Positions 17,016 to 25,503 of a stretch of 58,769 nt of DNA are shown here, piece after piece (the stretch's first letter is position 1; the number at the start of each line of letters is the position of its first letter). The stretch spans positions 1 to 58,769 of the forward strand of contig CAZMXS010000020.1 in NCBI GenBank assembly GCA_964570325.1, given 5' to 3'. The position numbers were made by a program, and so were the translations under genes. The notes beneath the pieces were generated by a model, which was not told the origin of the DNA, did no database searches, and saw nothing but the letters and a program-made list of their open reading frames with translations. This DNA comes from CAZMXS01 sp964570325. GTDB lineage: Bacteria > Verrucomicrobiota > Kiritimatiellia > CAIQIC01 > CAZMXS01.

Positions 17016-18157
17016 GATGTATGCACCGTGTAAACAAATCGTATCTTGAAACTGGTCACCACCCCAAGAACCGTTTGAACGTCAAAAAACGTGGCCGTCA
17101 AACTGTTTACAGCAAACAAATCCACGTATTTAACACTTCCATCGCTATCTTTCCTTATCCCCTGACGCCATGAATGCTGCGCAATGCTGAAGGCCTCCCC
17201 CCCTTCACTAACCCCGGAGAAAAGACCCAGCCAATCCTGAAAATCGCTCGGAGATAAAGGAAAGCGAATCGTATCCTCCACGGTCTGCCAATCACGCGCG
17301 CCCCACACCTCCAAGGACCGACGGGCATCCCAACGCGCCTGAATTCCCGGGAAGGGGGTGGAGAAAGTAAAACTCTCCTTGTAATAATGCTTTTGATACA
17401 CATGATATGACTGCCCCAAGCCAAACCCAAATTGATCCGTTGTGTCGTAGACAATGCCTACATCGGCGGCCATGATCGTATCTCCGGCGTTATCCCGGCT
17501 ATACGGCCCCGAATCATTTGAATAATTGGGGTTCCGGCAAAACGCCCCTCTGGGGCGAGTGACGACAATATGCGACTGAGCCTTGCAGACTCCGTTATAT
17601 GTGCAGGTCACCAGTCCGGACAGCTCATCTGCAGAAACGGTCTTGGACTCAAAAGAAGTCTCGGCGCTGGTCGGCCGGGCAAACACCCCCAAGGGACATG
17701 ACCATAAATACGGATAGCCCTCCGGCTCACCGCGCGCTTTGAAGCCATCCCAATCTATCGCGGAGGCGAAAAAATCCTCCACAATCATGCGTGATATTGA
17801 GCGGGTGATGTTGATCCTCAACACCAATACGCTTTTATAGTCTTCATCCCAACGCCCATTACATCCATCAATCCGGGCTCTTAAATCCACCCAGCCCGGG
17901 CCGGCCCCGTTGCTTTGCCAATAGTGCCGGCATTCGGGACGGTTACACGGTCCACAACGTTTGCCCCCCAGCCATTTCCGGCCGCAATCATAGCCATATT
18001 GCCCCACATTGCTCCCCGTATAACAAACCACATTGGAGGTGGTGATCCAGATCCGGGGATCGCGGCACTCGGCCAATCCCCAAACCCCCGTTGGCACCCC
18101 CAACCCGACCAATATGCTCATGATTGTTAAGACGCCATATTTCACACGCATTTGCAT
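17012..18157 (-). CDS. exported protein with cysteine-rich head, paralogue of the product of 18929-20170
   Basis: The 381-residue product has a signal peptide ending near VWGLA. Residues about 30-105 form a compact cysteine-rich module: ECRDPRIWITTSNVVCYTGS, NVGQYGYDCGRKW, GKRCGPC, ECRHYW, NGAGPGWVDL and IDGCNGR. The same module, with eight aligned cysteines, heads the product of 18929-20170, while everything after it differs. The rest (VTCTYNGVCKAQSHIVVTRP, GFGLGQSYHVYQKHYYKESF, TFFDVQTVLGVVTSFKIRFV) looks like an extracellular beta-rich domain of no known family. The start has AGGAG upstream. The head may be a sorting, surface-binding or protein-interaction module. Confidence 0.8.
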   Translation of the reverse strand: MQMRVKYGVLTIMSILVGLGVPTGVWGLAECRDPRIWITTSNVVCYTGSNVGQYGYDCGRKWLGGKRCGPCNRPECRHYWQSNGAGPGWVDLRARIDGCNGRWDEDYKSVLVLRINITRSISRMIVEDFFASAIDWDGFKARGEPEGYPYLWSCPLGVFARPTSAETSFESKTVSADELSGLVTCTYNGVCKAQSHIVVTRPRGAFCRNPNYSNDSGPYSRDNAGDTIMAADVGIVYDTTDQFGFGLGQSYHVYQKHYYKESFTFSTPFPGIQARWDARRSLEVWGARDWQTVEDTIRFPLSPSDFQDWLGLFSGVSEGGEAFSIAQHSWRQGIRKDSDGSVKYVDLFAVNSLTATFFDVQTVLGVVTSFKIRFVYTVHTS

Positions 18158-18199
18158 GATTCGCTCCTTTTGATTCCTCTGTATTCATATCCGGCCGGT

Positions 18200-18910
18200 T
18201 CACATCCGGAATCGAACCGTAAACATATCCGCCTCCAGCATTCGCATTGCCCCGCCCTTGACTTGCAGGATCAATCCCAGCTTGATCTGGTATAATCCAG
18301 GCGGGATGGGCACCCCCTGATCCGCCAACGCCTCCGGCACCACGACGCTGGAGGCAATTCGCTCAACCCCCACCCGCATTTCACAAGCCGTTTGGGCCGG
18401 CAAAGTCACATACCGTGCGTCCGCCAACGTATCCGCGTCCGCTCCTCCAATCCGCGCCGAAAGCAAACGAAGCATACGGGTTCGATCGGCCGCGGTCGGC
18501 GGACCGGCCACATCGGGTTGCGAAGGAGCCCATACGCCCGGGAGGCTGACCAAACGGTTGCTGGCGTCATGAATGACCACGACCAACGCCTTCCACGGAT
18601 TCTTGATTTCCACCCGGTTCGGCCCCGCGTTGGTCAGGGTCACATCCAGTACGAGCTGTTCGCCGGTCGGCTGATCCATCTGCGCCATCACTTGAACATA
18701 AATATCCGTCGCTAGACCGCTCCCGCCGGTATCCGCCAGCATGTCCCGTAACGGGATCAGCACCGGCATGGCCGCCACATCCCCTGCCGCATTCCCGCCG
18801 GTTCCACTCCAGCTTGCGCCGCTTAACCCGCCCCAAATTAAAAACACGCAGATCGCAAACCGGAATTGCACGGCGCTATTCATCAACAACCCGACTTTGT
18901 TAGACTTCAT
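18200..18910 (-). CDS. exported hypothetical protein
   Basis: The 236-residue product has a signal peptide (FRFAICVFLIWGGLSGASW) and a single beta-sandwich-like region: QLVLDVTLTNAGPNRVEIKN, WKALVVVIHDASNRLVSLPG, RYVTLPAQTACEMRVGVERI and GLYQIKLGLILQVKGGAMRM. The order resembles intracellular-proteinase-inhibitor or Ig-like modules that act as ligands or chaperones, but no family can be assigned. GGGGTGAC precedes the start. The gene lies 18 bases after the HEDVH-containing exported protein and 42 bases before the cysteine-rich paralogue, in the same operon. Confidence 0.75.
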   Translation of the reverse strand: MKSNKVGLLMNSAVQFRFAICVFLIWGGLSGASWSGTGGNAAGDVAAMPVLIPLRDMLADTGGSGLATDIYVQVMAQMDQPTGEQLVLDVTLTNAGPNRVEIKNPWKALVVVIHDASNRLVSLPGVWAPSQPDVAGPPTAADRTRMLRLLSARIGGADADTLADARYVTLPAQTACEMRVGVERIASSVVVPEALADQGVPIPPGLYQIKLGLILQVKGGAMRMLEADMFTVRFRM

Positions 18911-18928
18911 TGAGTCACCCCGTCATTG

Positions 18929-20170
18929 TTAAGGGCAATACGGACAATCCAGCGGAGTTGTAATCCAACCATTGGTTGTGGCGGCCCGGCAAATGGCGGT
19001 TATCATGGGCGTCACCGCGCTCCGCTCGGCCGCCGCCGTCGCCCCATCGTGGTCATGCTCGCTCAATTCACTGTATTGATTGCCGAAGGCCGCGCCGGCC
19101 ATGGCCAAGCTGAAATCGAACGATGATGAAGATGTAATCTGGCTGATCGCCTGGGCAGGCGTCATCCCGGTTGCATGCGCCACACACAGTGCCTCCAGCA
19201 AAACCTCAATGGAGTGGGCCACCGCGTCCAATGCGGGCGCCAAATGCGCTTGATGGACATCTTCGTGCGCCCGGACCGCCGACAGGATATACCAGCCATA
19301 GGCGCTGGCGTTTCCCAACAATACTGATAATCCAGTGACCTGGTCACAATAGTTATCCGCGGTTGTATTGCCGCCGGGACCGGTTACTTCAGCCACTCCA
19401 TCCAGCAGTCGCGCCTGATACGAATAACAACCTTCCAACACCAGCAACACGGCGCACCAGTTGTCCCCGTTGCGACAAGCGCCGATTTTCACTTTCACCC
19501 CTTCCACGCCCACCATACCCCATTCATGATCGGCCACCGGATGCGACGGATCCACCACAGTCAATCTTAACACAGGAGCTTGATTCACCGCGCCCTCGAC
19601 CTTGACCGGCACGCTTACGCACGCATGGCCGTCAGCTTCAGCCGAGATGGATACCACTCCGGTGGCCACCCCCTGCACTTGAAGCAGCGGCGCGCTCCCG
19701 GAAACGCTGGCGATCGCCGGATCACTGCTCGTGTACGTCAGCAATGTTGCCGCGGCACTCGGATTGACGGTCACCGGCAACGGCACGATCCCTCCCACAC
19801 ATACGGATATGGATTCCGGAAAACTGACCTGTGCCACCATGACCCGCTTGGCATTTTCATCCGATCGGCCGTTGCAACCATCAATATGCGCTTTCAAATT
19901 CACCCAACCCGGACCGGCTCCATTATTTAGCCAATAGTGGCTGCAATCGGAACCGGTGCAAGGCCCGCAACGCTTACCGCTCAGCCATTTTCGGCCGCAA
20001 TCATAGCCATATTGCCCCACATTGCTTCCCGTATAACACACCACATTAGAGGTCGTGATCCAGATCCGGGGGTCGCGGCATTCGGCCAACCCCCATGCGC
20101 CATCCGGCAACGCCCAACCCAGCGCGGCGCAAACCAACCACAGCCACCATTCGCGTTTATCACCCCACAT
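18929..20170 (-). CDS. exported protein with cysteine-rich head, Ig-like domain and HExxH-type tail
   Basis: I chose the third of three adjacent ATGs (20170), six bases after GAGGAG; the product is 413 residues with a signal peptide ending near DGAWG. Domain order: cysteine-rich head (about 28-102) shared with its paralogue; a Big_2-like Ig fold (about 115-195: ISVCVGGIVPLPVTVNPSAA, YTSSDPAIASVSG, GVATGVVSISA); a variable-length beta segment; then a helical tail containing AVRAHEDVHQAH (about 299-310). HEDVH fits the zinc-protease HExxH motif, and a further HDHDG lies near the end. Whether it is a protease is not established. The DNA of the head is close to that of the paralogue at 17012-18157, which suggests duplication or gene conversion. 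Confidence 0.8.
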   Translation of the reverse strand: MWGDKREWWLWLVCAALGWALPDGAWGLAECRDPRIWITTSNVVCYTGSNVGQYGYDCGRKWLSGKRCGPCTGSDCSHYWLNNGAGPGWVNLKAHIDGCNGRSDENAKRVMVAQVSFPESISVCVGGIVPLPVTVNPSAAATLLTYTSSDPAIASVSGSAPLLQVQGVATGVVSISAEADGHACVSVPVKVEGAVNQAPVLRLTVVDPSHPVADHEWGMVGVEGVKVKIGACRNGDNWCAVLLVLEGCYSYQARLLDGVAEVTGPGGNTTADNYCDQVTGLSVLLGNASAYGWYILSAVRAHEDVHQAHLAPALDAVAHSIEVLLEALCVAHATGMTPAQAISQITSSSSFDFSLAMAGAAFGNQYSELSEHDHDGATAAAERSAVTPMITAICRAATTNGWITTPLDCPYCP

Positions 20171-20181
20171 CATCATCTCCT

Positions 20182-23100
20182 CTATTGTGATCCGGTGTTG
20201 GTTATGATCTCCTGCACATACAATCCATTTGTTCCAAAGTTCCGGCTGACCTCCTCCAACAACGGAGCGGCTTCCTCCACGCGGCCCATGGCCGACAGCA
20301 TCGTGCCCATCATATACATCGCGTTATACCGATGCTGGGCGCCATAATTTTTCACATAGTCGTCGTCCGCCTGGGCCATGGCGTCCCGGGTCAGCGCCAC
20401 CGCTTTCGGCACATCGCCATCGCGATAACTGCGGGCGGCAATACGCAACTTGGACTCCAGCGAATAAGTCGAGGCGCCGAATCGTTCCACCAATTGACGC
20501 TCGCAATCTTCGCGCTCATCGGGCTTGCCGGCCTTGGTCAGGTAATAGAGAATTTTTGCTTCCGCCTGCGGATACTGCAGTTCCCGCACCTTGGCCAGCA
20601 ACTGTCGGCCATATTGAGCCGTCGCCGTGGTCGTAGTGACCCACGGCATGGCGCGCATCCGCTCATACTCGGCTTCATAGAGCTTCTCGGTCTGCCGGCT
20701 GGGGTCATCACCCAGCGCTATCGCGTCATACTGGGACCCCAATTGCACCGCTTCCGCGTAATGGCCCATTTTGTATAGGCGCTGGATTACGTTCTTCAAA
20801 TTGGCGTGGCCCGTTGCCGCGTCCGGGGCATGGTCAATGCCGGCAACGGCGTCATCCAGCGCGCGGTCAAGGAGGGCCTGTTCGATATTGGTGTGCCCCT
20901 GCCGGCCATAGTATTGCGCCAGATCGAGCGCCAGTTGCGGGTCGCGCACGCCGTTGAGCATCGCCTCGGATTTCTGACGCATCTCCGCCGCCAACTGCGG
21001 ATCGCCCGCGCCCGGCGCCAGCGCCAGCAGGTTGGCCATCGCCATGTGCGGCCAGACATCATACCGGTTGGTGGCGTTGTTCCCGTAGCGCGCCAGGTAT
21101 AGCCGGTACGCGGCGATGGCTTCATTGGTCAACCCCGCCGCGGTATAGCTTTTCGCCAGGTTAAACAACGCCGCTCGCGACGCAATGGTATTGGTCCCCG
21201 CGTTCGCCGTGTCATAAAAGACCTGCCGCGCCTGCGCGTCCAGTCCCACCGACTGCAAGGCCTTGCCCAGCCGGTTGCCCGAACTGGCCAGCAATTGGGG
21301 GTCCGCGATCCGGTTGATCAGCTCCGTAACACCGGTCAGCAGGTATTGCACATAACGGGCGTCCCGGCCGGCATTGACGCTGGCTTCCAGCAGCTCCAGG
21401 CCGGTCTCCACCCGCTGGCGCGCGGAAACCGCGCCGGCCAGCCCGAACGCCTGCTCCAGATGGATGACCGCCCGCGGGTAATCCCGCAGTTGCAGATAGT
21501 GCCGGCCCAGATGGTGATGCGCTTCATATAAGTCAGCCTCCGCGGTGGCCGTCAGCAGAATGTAGCTGTTGAGCGGTTCGATCAGTTGCGAGGCCCGCGC
21601 CCCCAGCGTCCGGCTCAACCGGCGGGCAAAGGCCACGGCCTCCGCCGTGTTGGTGAACGCATTGAGCTGCTCCTCGATGACCGCCCACGCCCCTTTTTCA
21701 TCCTGGCGCGCCAATTGTACTTCCACCAGCTTCCGCACCTGTTCCAGTTCGTCGGCCGCGCCGGAATAGTCCACCAGGTACAAATCCAACAGGTGTTGCG
21801 CCGCGTCCAACCGGCCCGCCGCGCGGGCATAAGCAATCAGCTTTTTCAGCCGCGCCTGGCCCAACGCCCCCGTGTCGGCGCCGAGTTCGACCACCAGTTG
21901 CAGGGCCAGATCCTGACGGCCCGCCGTCCAAAAGCCGTCCACCAACTGCTGGACAAATCGGTCCGGACCGGCGCCGCTCCCGGCTCCCCGGCGCGCCATT
22001 GCGACCGCTGTCCGCAGCGCCGCATCCGCGTCCGTGCGCACGTCCGCCAACACCCACCGCACCCGCAGCGCCGTCTCCGCTGTGGCGGGAAAACCCGCCC
22101 AGCCAATCAACATTTCCAACCGCTCGGGAGTCAAGACCGCGCGCAGCGCGTCCAGGTGCGCCGCCAGCATCTGGCGCAGCGCTTTTTGATTATCGGCCGT
22201 GTAGGACACCAGATACAGCAGCGCCACGGCATCCCCGGCCCGCTCCTGCTCCAGCCAGCGCCGGGCCAGATTCAAACGGATGGCATCCGCCCGCGCCGGC
22301 AACAAACCCTGCAAGGCCAGCAGGCGTTGGCCTTCTGCGGCCGCACGTTCTGTCAAGCCGTGATCCAACAGCAGATTATAGCGTTGCCAGGCCAAATCAC
22401 CGGCGGGCTCCGCCGCCGCGCGCAACGCCACATCCAGCAGTTGCAGGGCATCGGCCGGACGCCGGTGCCGGGCCAGGTAGTTCGCCCACAGCCCCAGCAA
22501 CTCCCCGGCATAACGCGTCGGATGCCGGGCCAAGGCCAGCGCCTGAGCGCTGATCAAGGACTCGTGCCCGGCAACCCCGAGGGCCAGCAGCCGTTTGAAG
22601 GCGGCGGCGGATTGCGCGCCCAGCGGCCGCGCCATCAGCGCCTTGGCCAGCCAGCGCTGTTCGGCGGTCCGATCGCCGGACTGGGCGGCGGCGCGCGCCA
22701 ACCCCATGAAACTGTCCAGCAGGATCCCTGCGCGCGCTACCCGATCGCGTTCGCCGGCAAAGCGCAGGCCGTAGACCAGATCGAGCGCCTGGGCGTAGCG
22801 GGCTTGACGCACGGCCGCGCGGGCCTGCAACAAACACAGTTGATCCCAGAGCGTTCGCTTCTCCGGCGGCACTGCCAGCGCGGGTAAATCGAACGCCGCG
22901 CCGGCCTCCGTCAGTTGGGCATAAGCCGCCAGCGTGGTTTTGCTCAACGGGTATTCCCGCAGGGCCCGCAGGCGCCAGTTCAGCGCCTGCTCCGGATCAT
23001 TCGTGAGCGCCCCGCCCAGGAACAGGGCGCACTGCTGCGCCGGCTCATCCCGTCCCCGCGCTCCCTGCGTCGCGCACCATTGAGCCGGCGCCCAAGCGCC

Positions 23101-23844
23101 GGCGGCGCGAAACGCGCGGGCCAGCCGCAACGCCATGCGCCCGACATCCGGATAGCGGGCCAGCTCGTTCAAGAGTTGGCGCGCGGTTTCCTCCGCCCGC
23201 TCCCGCGCGCCCGCTTCGAGCCACATCCCGGCCAGTTCCGCCAGGATATCCGGGTGATCATGCATCCCCAGGTAAGTGCCCAGGTATTGCTCGTAATACG
23301 CCGCGGCCGGCGGATATTCCGTCCGCGCGCGAAAGTGCCGGGCCAGCACCAACAGCGCCCGCTGCCCCGCCTCGCTGTCTTCATGCGCCTGGGCCAGCCG
23401 GGTATACACTTCCATGGCCTGGTTGGTCCGCCCGCCGTCCAACGCCGCGCCCGCCAAGGCAAAGAGCAACTCCGGATACAGCGGATGTTCGGGCGGGATC
23501 CGCTCTTCCAGCTTCTCAAGCAAGCCCAACGCGCGATCGGGGGTGCGGGCGGCGCGGTAGAGCCCCGCCAGCCGGATCAGCAGGTACATCCGATCCGTCG
23601 CGCACAACTCCGGCTGCGCCGTCAATTCCTCCAGCGCCTGCGCCGCCGCCAGCGGCTGGTCCTGCCGGACTCCCGCGCGAAAGTCATTGTACCGCGCGCA
23701 AATGCGCGCCTGCACATGGGCCGGCGGCCGGGCCGGATAATCCGCCAGCGACGGCCGGGCCGCTGCCGGGCCGTTCACCCCGGCGCGCCCGCATCCGGCC
23801 AGCAGCGCGACACAGCCGGCGCCCACAATCAAGGCCCTTCTCAT
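20182..23844 (-). CDS. large TPR-type lipoprotein
   Basis: The 1,220-residue product starts at 23844, overlapping the nucleosidase stop by four bases (ATGA). A lipobox LLAGC places the modified cysteine at residue 18. Nearly all of the rest consists of helical TPR-like repeats, for example LLEKLEERIPPEHPLYPELL, NQAMEVYTRLAQAHEDSEAG, YPRAVIHLEQAFGLAGAV and TNEAIAAYRLYLARYG. Lipoproteins of this design act as outer-membrane scaffolds or assembly factors (as BamD or PilF do on a smaller scale). Position in the operon suggests it organises the exported partners. Codon use matches the neighbours. Confidence 0.85.
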   Translation of the reverse strand: MRRALIVGAGCVALLAGCGRAGVNGPAAARPSLADYPARPPAHVQARICARYNDFRAGVRQDQPLAAAQALEELTAQPELCATDRMYLLIRLAGLYRAARTPDRALGLLEKLEERIPPEHPLYPELLFALAGAALDGGRTNQAMEVYTRLAQAHEDSEAGQRALLVLARHFRARTEYPPAAAYYEQYLGTYLGMHDHPDILAELAGMWLEAGARERAEETARQLLNELARYPDVGRMALRLARAFRAAGAWAPAQWCATQGARGRDEPAQQCALFLGGALTNDPEQALNWRLRALREYPLSKTTLAAYAQLTEAGAAFDLPALAVPPEKRTLWDQLCLLQARAAVRQARYAQALDLVYGLRFAGERDRVARAGILLDSFMGLARAAAQSGDRTAEQRWLAKALMARPLGAQSAAAFKRLLALGVAGHESLISAQALALARHPTRYAGELLGLWANYLARHRRPADALQLLDVALRAAAEPAGDLAWQRYNLLLDHGLTERAAAEGQRLLALQGLLPARADAIRLNLARRWLEQERAGDAVALLYLVSYTADNQKALRQMLAAHLDALRAVLTPERLEMLIGWAGFPATAETALRVRWVLADVRTDADAALRTAVAMARRGAGSGAGPDRFVQQLVDGFWTAGRQDLALQLVVELGADTGALGQARLKKLIAYARAAGRLDAAQHLLDLYLVDYSGAADELEQVRKLVEVQLARQDEKGAWAVIEEQLNAFTNTAEAVAFARRLSRTLGARASQLIEPLNSYILLTATAEADLYEAHHHLGRHYLQLRDYPRAVIHLEQAFGLAGAVSARQRVETGLELLEASVNAGRDARYVQYLLTGVTELINRIADPQLLASSGNRLGKALQSVGLDAQARQVFYDTANAGTNTIASRAALFNLAKSYTAAGLTNEAIAAYRLYLARYGNNATNRYDVWPHMAMANLLALAPGAGDPQLAAEMRQKSEAMLNGVRDPQLALDLAQYYGRQGHTNIEQALLDRALDDAVAGIDHAPDAATGHANLKNVIQRLYKMGHYAEAVQLGSQYDAIALGDDPSRQTEKLYEAEYERMRAMPWVTTTTATAQYGRQLLAKVRELQYPQAEAKILYYLTKAGKPDEREDCERQLVERFGASTYSLESKLRIAARSYRDGDVPKAVALTRDAMAQADDDYVKNYGAQHRYNAMYMMGTMLSAMGRVEEAAPLLEEVSRNFGTNGLYVQEIITNTGSQ

Positions 23845-24644
23845 TGACCCGCCTCCGCCAACCACCACTCCATAACCGCCACGGCGGCGCGCGCCAGCGC
23901 GTCGTCCGCCCACCCCGCAAACTCGGCGAACTGATCGCCCGCCGCGGCATCGCCGCAATCGCTGACCTGACGCAGGATCACGCAGGGCAGGCCGTTGTCC
24001 CGGCAAACCGCGCCGATCGCGGCGCCGCTGGCATCCACAATATCAGCGCCCAGTTTTTCCCGGATCCATTGGCGTTTGTGCGCGCTGCGGATGAAACTGT
24101 CGCCGGTGGCCAGGCAACCCTCGCGCGCCGATACACCGGCCGCATCGAGGCGCGCCAACAGACGCCGCCAGCCATCCGGATTCCCGACGGCCAGTTCCAA
24201 TTCCGCGCGCGCCCCGCGCGCGTACGCGATGCCGTGCATGAAACCGGCGTCGGTATGGGTGCCGACATCATGCCGCTCCAGGAAACGCGGGAGCACCAGC
24301 GCCGCGCGCGGGAGGCTGTCGCTGACCGCCGCGCACAGGCCAACGGAAATGACCAGGTCCGGCGCACAGCGATCCGCCAGCATTTGCGCCGTTAAGGCGG
24401 CGTTGACAATCCCCGGGCGAGCCTTGACGACGGCGACCGGCAATCCCCGGAAATGACGCATGTTCACTGTGCGCGCGGCGCATTGCATGTTAGACGCCGA
24501 CCCCTCCAGCCGTTCGAGCACCTGTTGCGCCTCGCTATCCCGGGTCACCATGATCGCCACACCGGCGGCACGCGCCCCGAAGGGAAGCAACAGGAACAAA
24601 AAAAGGACTGGCGCAAAACCGCGCTCAAGGATTTTCGCTATCAT
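23841..24644 (-). CDS. exported MTA/SAH nucleosidase-like protein
   Basis: The 267-residue product has a signal peptide (APVLFLFLLLPFGARAAG), unusual for this cytoplasmic family. The body is the PNP/UDP phosphorylase fold: VVKARPGIVNAALTAQML, DLVISVGLCAAVSDSL, a glycine-rich loop and CVILRQVSD. By eye alignment to E. coli MTA/SAH nucleosidase, the Glu12 equivalent (DSEA) and the catalytic Asp197 (VSD) are kept, but the ribose-binding Glu174 region EMEATA reads DASGAA. It might be an exported hydrolase of purine nucleosides or a ligand-binding relative. It overlaps the upstream phospholipase-like gene by 20 bases and the downstream lipoprotein gene by four. Confidence 0.8.
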   Translation of the reverse strand: MIAKILERGFAPVLFLFLLLPFGARAAGVAIMVTRDSEAQQVLERLEGSASNMQCAARTVNMRHFRGLPVAVVKARPGIVNAALTAQMLADRCAPDLVISVGLCAAVSDSLPRAALVLPRFLERHDVGTHTDAGFMHGIAYARGARAELELAVGNPDGWRRLLARLDAAGVSAREGCLATGDSFIRSAHKRQWIREKLGADIVDASGAAIGAVCRDNGLPCVILRQVSDCGDAAAGDQFAEFAGWADDALARAAVAVMEWWLAEAGQ

Positions 24645-25167
24645 CCCAAATTCTCACAAACTGCGTTTCGTAGGCGCGCGCCAGCGAACAATCCTCGAGC
24701 ACCACGAAATCCTCGACGTTCTTGCTCTCCGCGGATTCCGTCCAATTGTACGATCCGGTGACCACCCGCCGTCCATCCATTACAGCGAACTTGCTGTGCA
24801 TTTTCTGGTCCGGGTGGCCATAACGGACGGGGATGCCGTTCATCCGCAAGCGCACCCCATGGTCCAGAAATCGGAAAGACTTGCGCTGGGAGTCATCGAA
24901 CACCGCGAAGATCTCGACTCCGCGTTCCTTGGCGCGGACCAACGCATCTACAATTCCGGGGTTGCTCATATAGAACATCGCCACATAGATGCGCCGTGTA
25001 GCCTGATCCAAGAGCTTCACGATCGCATCCTCCGAACCGCCACCCGGCGAGAAATAAACCCGGGGCACCAGTCGCTGCGTGGTCAGGTGCGCGGCCCATA
25101 CACCACCGCCCAAAATGGTCAGGGCAAACAAACCCAAGCCAGCAACCACCCGTCGGCGAGCATTCAT
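24625..25167 (-). CDS. membrane-anchored or exported phospholipase D-like protein (one HKD motif)
   Basis: The product is 180 residues from the ATG at 25167, supported by GAGGT 12 bases upstream. An N-terminal hydrophobic segment (VVAGLGLFALTILGGGVWAA) may be a signal peptide or anchor. The PLD fold is recognisable: LLDQATRRIYVAMFYMSN, VDALVRAKERGVEIFAVFDD and the motif HSKFAVMDGRRVVTGSYNWT (His124, Lys126, Asp131). Single-motif PLD proteins act as dimers; Nuc-type members are exported endonucleases and others phospholipases. It is the first gene of the seven-gene exported operon. Confidence 0.85.
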   Translation of the reverse strand: MNARRRVVAGLGLFALTILGGGVWAAHLTTQRLVPRVYFSPGGGSEDAIVKLLDQATRRIYVAMFYMSNPGIVDALVRAKERGVEIFAVFDDSQRKSFRFLDHGVRLRMNGIPVRYGHPDQKMHSKFAVMDGRRVVTGSYNWTESAESKNVEDFVVLEDCSLARAYETQFVRIWDDSENP

Positions 25168-25503
25168 GACATATATTACCTCAATTACAAACGCGACAGT
25201 GTTACCGGAATACTGGTCGGTTCGCAACAGAATAATCAGCACTATTGTCAATATATTTTTTTAGCAGCTAAAATGAGAGCGATTCCAGAACAGATGGTGA
25301 GCGTAGAGAAATGAATTGATGGCTGAAGCGGGCAAGATGGCCGCGTCCCACGAGGGCGGATGAGCAAATCGGGGGCGCAAGATAAAGAAAACGGCTGAAG
25401 CCCAAGGTCAGCCAAAAATGGCTGCTCAACTGGCATCCATGATGCACTGATCCGGAGCGATTCTGCCCAGACACAGCGGTCGCAGTTCAGGCTGGCGGAT
25501 GGT
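25168..25503 (-). promoter_or_regulatory. 336-base gap holding the likely promoter of the exported-protein operon
   Basis: The part nearest the operon (25168-25270) is markedly AT-rich against the GC-rich genome. On the minus strand it contains TTGACA (25246-25251) and, just before it, TATATT with a run of A, but I could not find a well-spaced -35/-10 pair. The half near metW (25300-25503) contains no convincing gene. A transition this sharp in base composition is what a promoter region would look like here. Confidence 0.3.

Noticed and set aside
21586..22887. Plus-strand frame of 433 codons opposite the TPR lipoprotein, and similar long frames opposite dnaG, the ABC permease and gpmI
   Set aside because: Each lies wholly inside a recognisable gene on the other strand and has no domain, ribosome binding site or signal peptide. 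The composition is that of GC-rich antisense.
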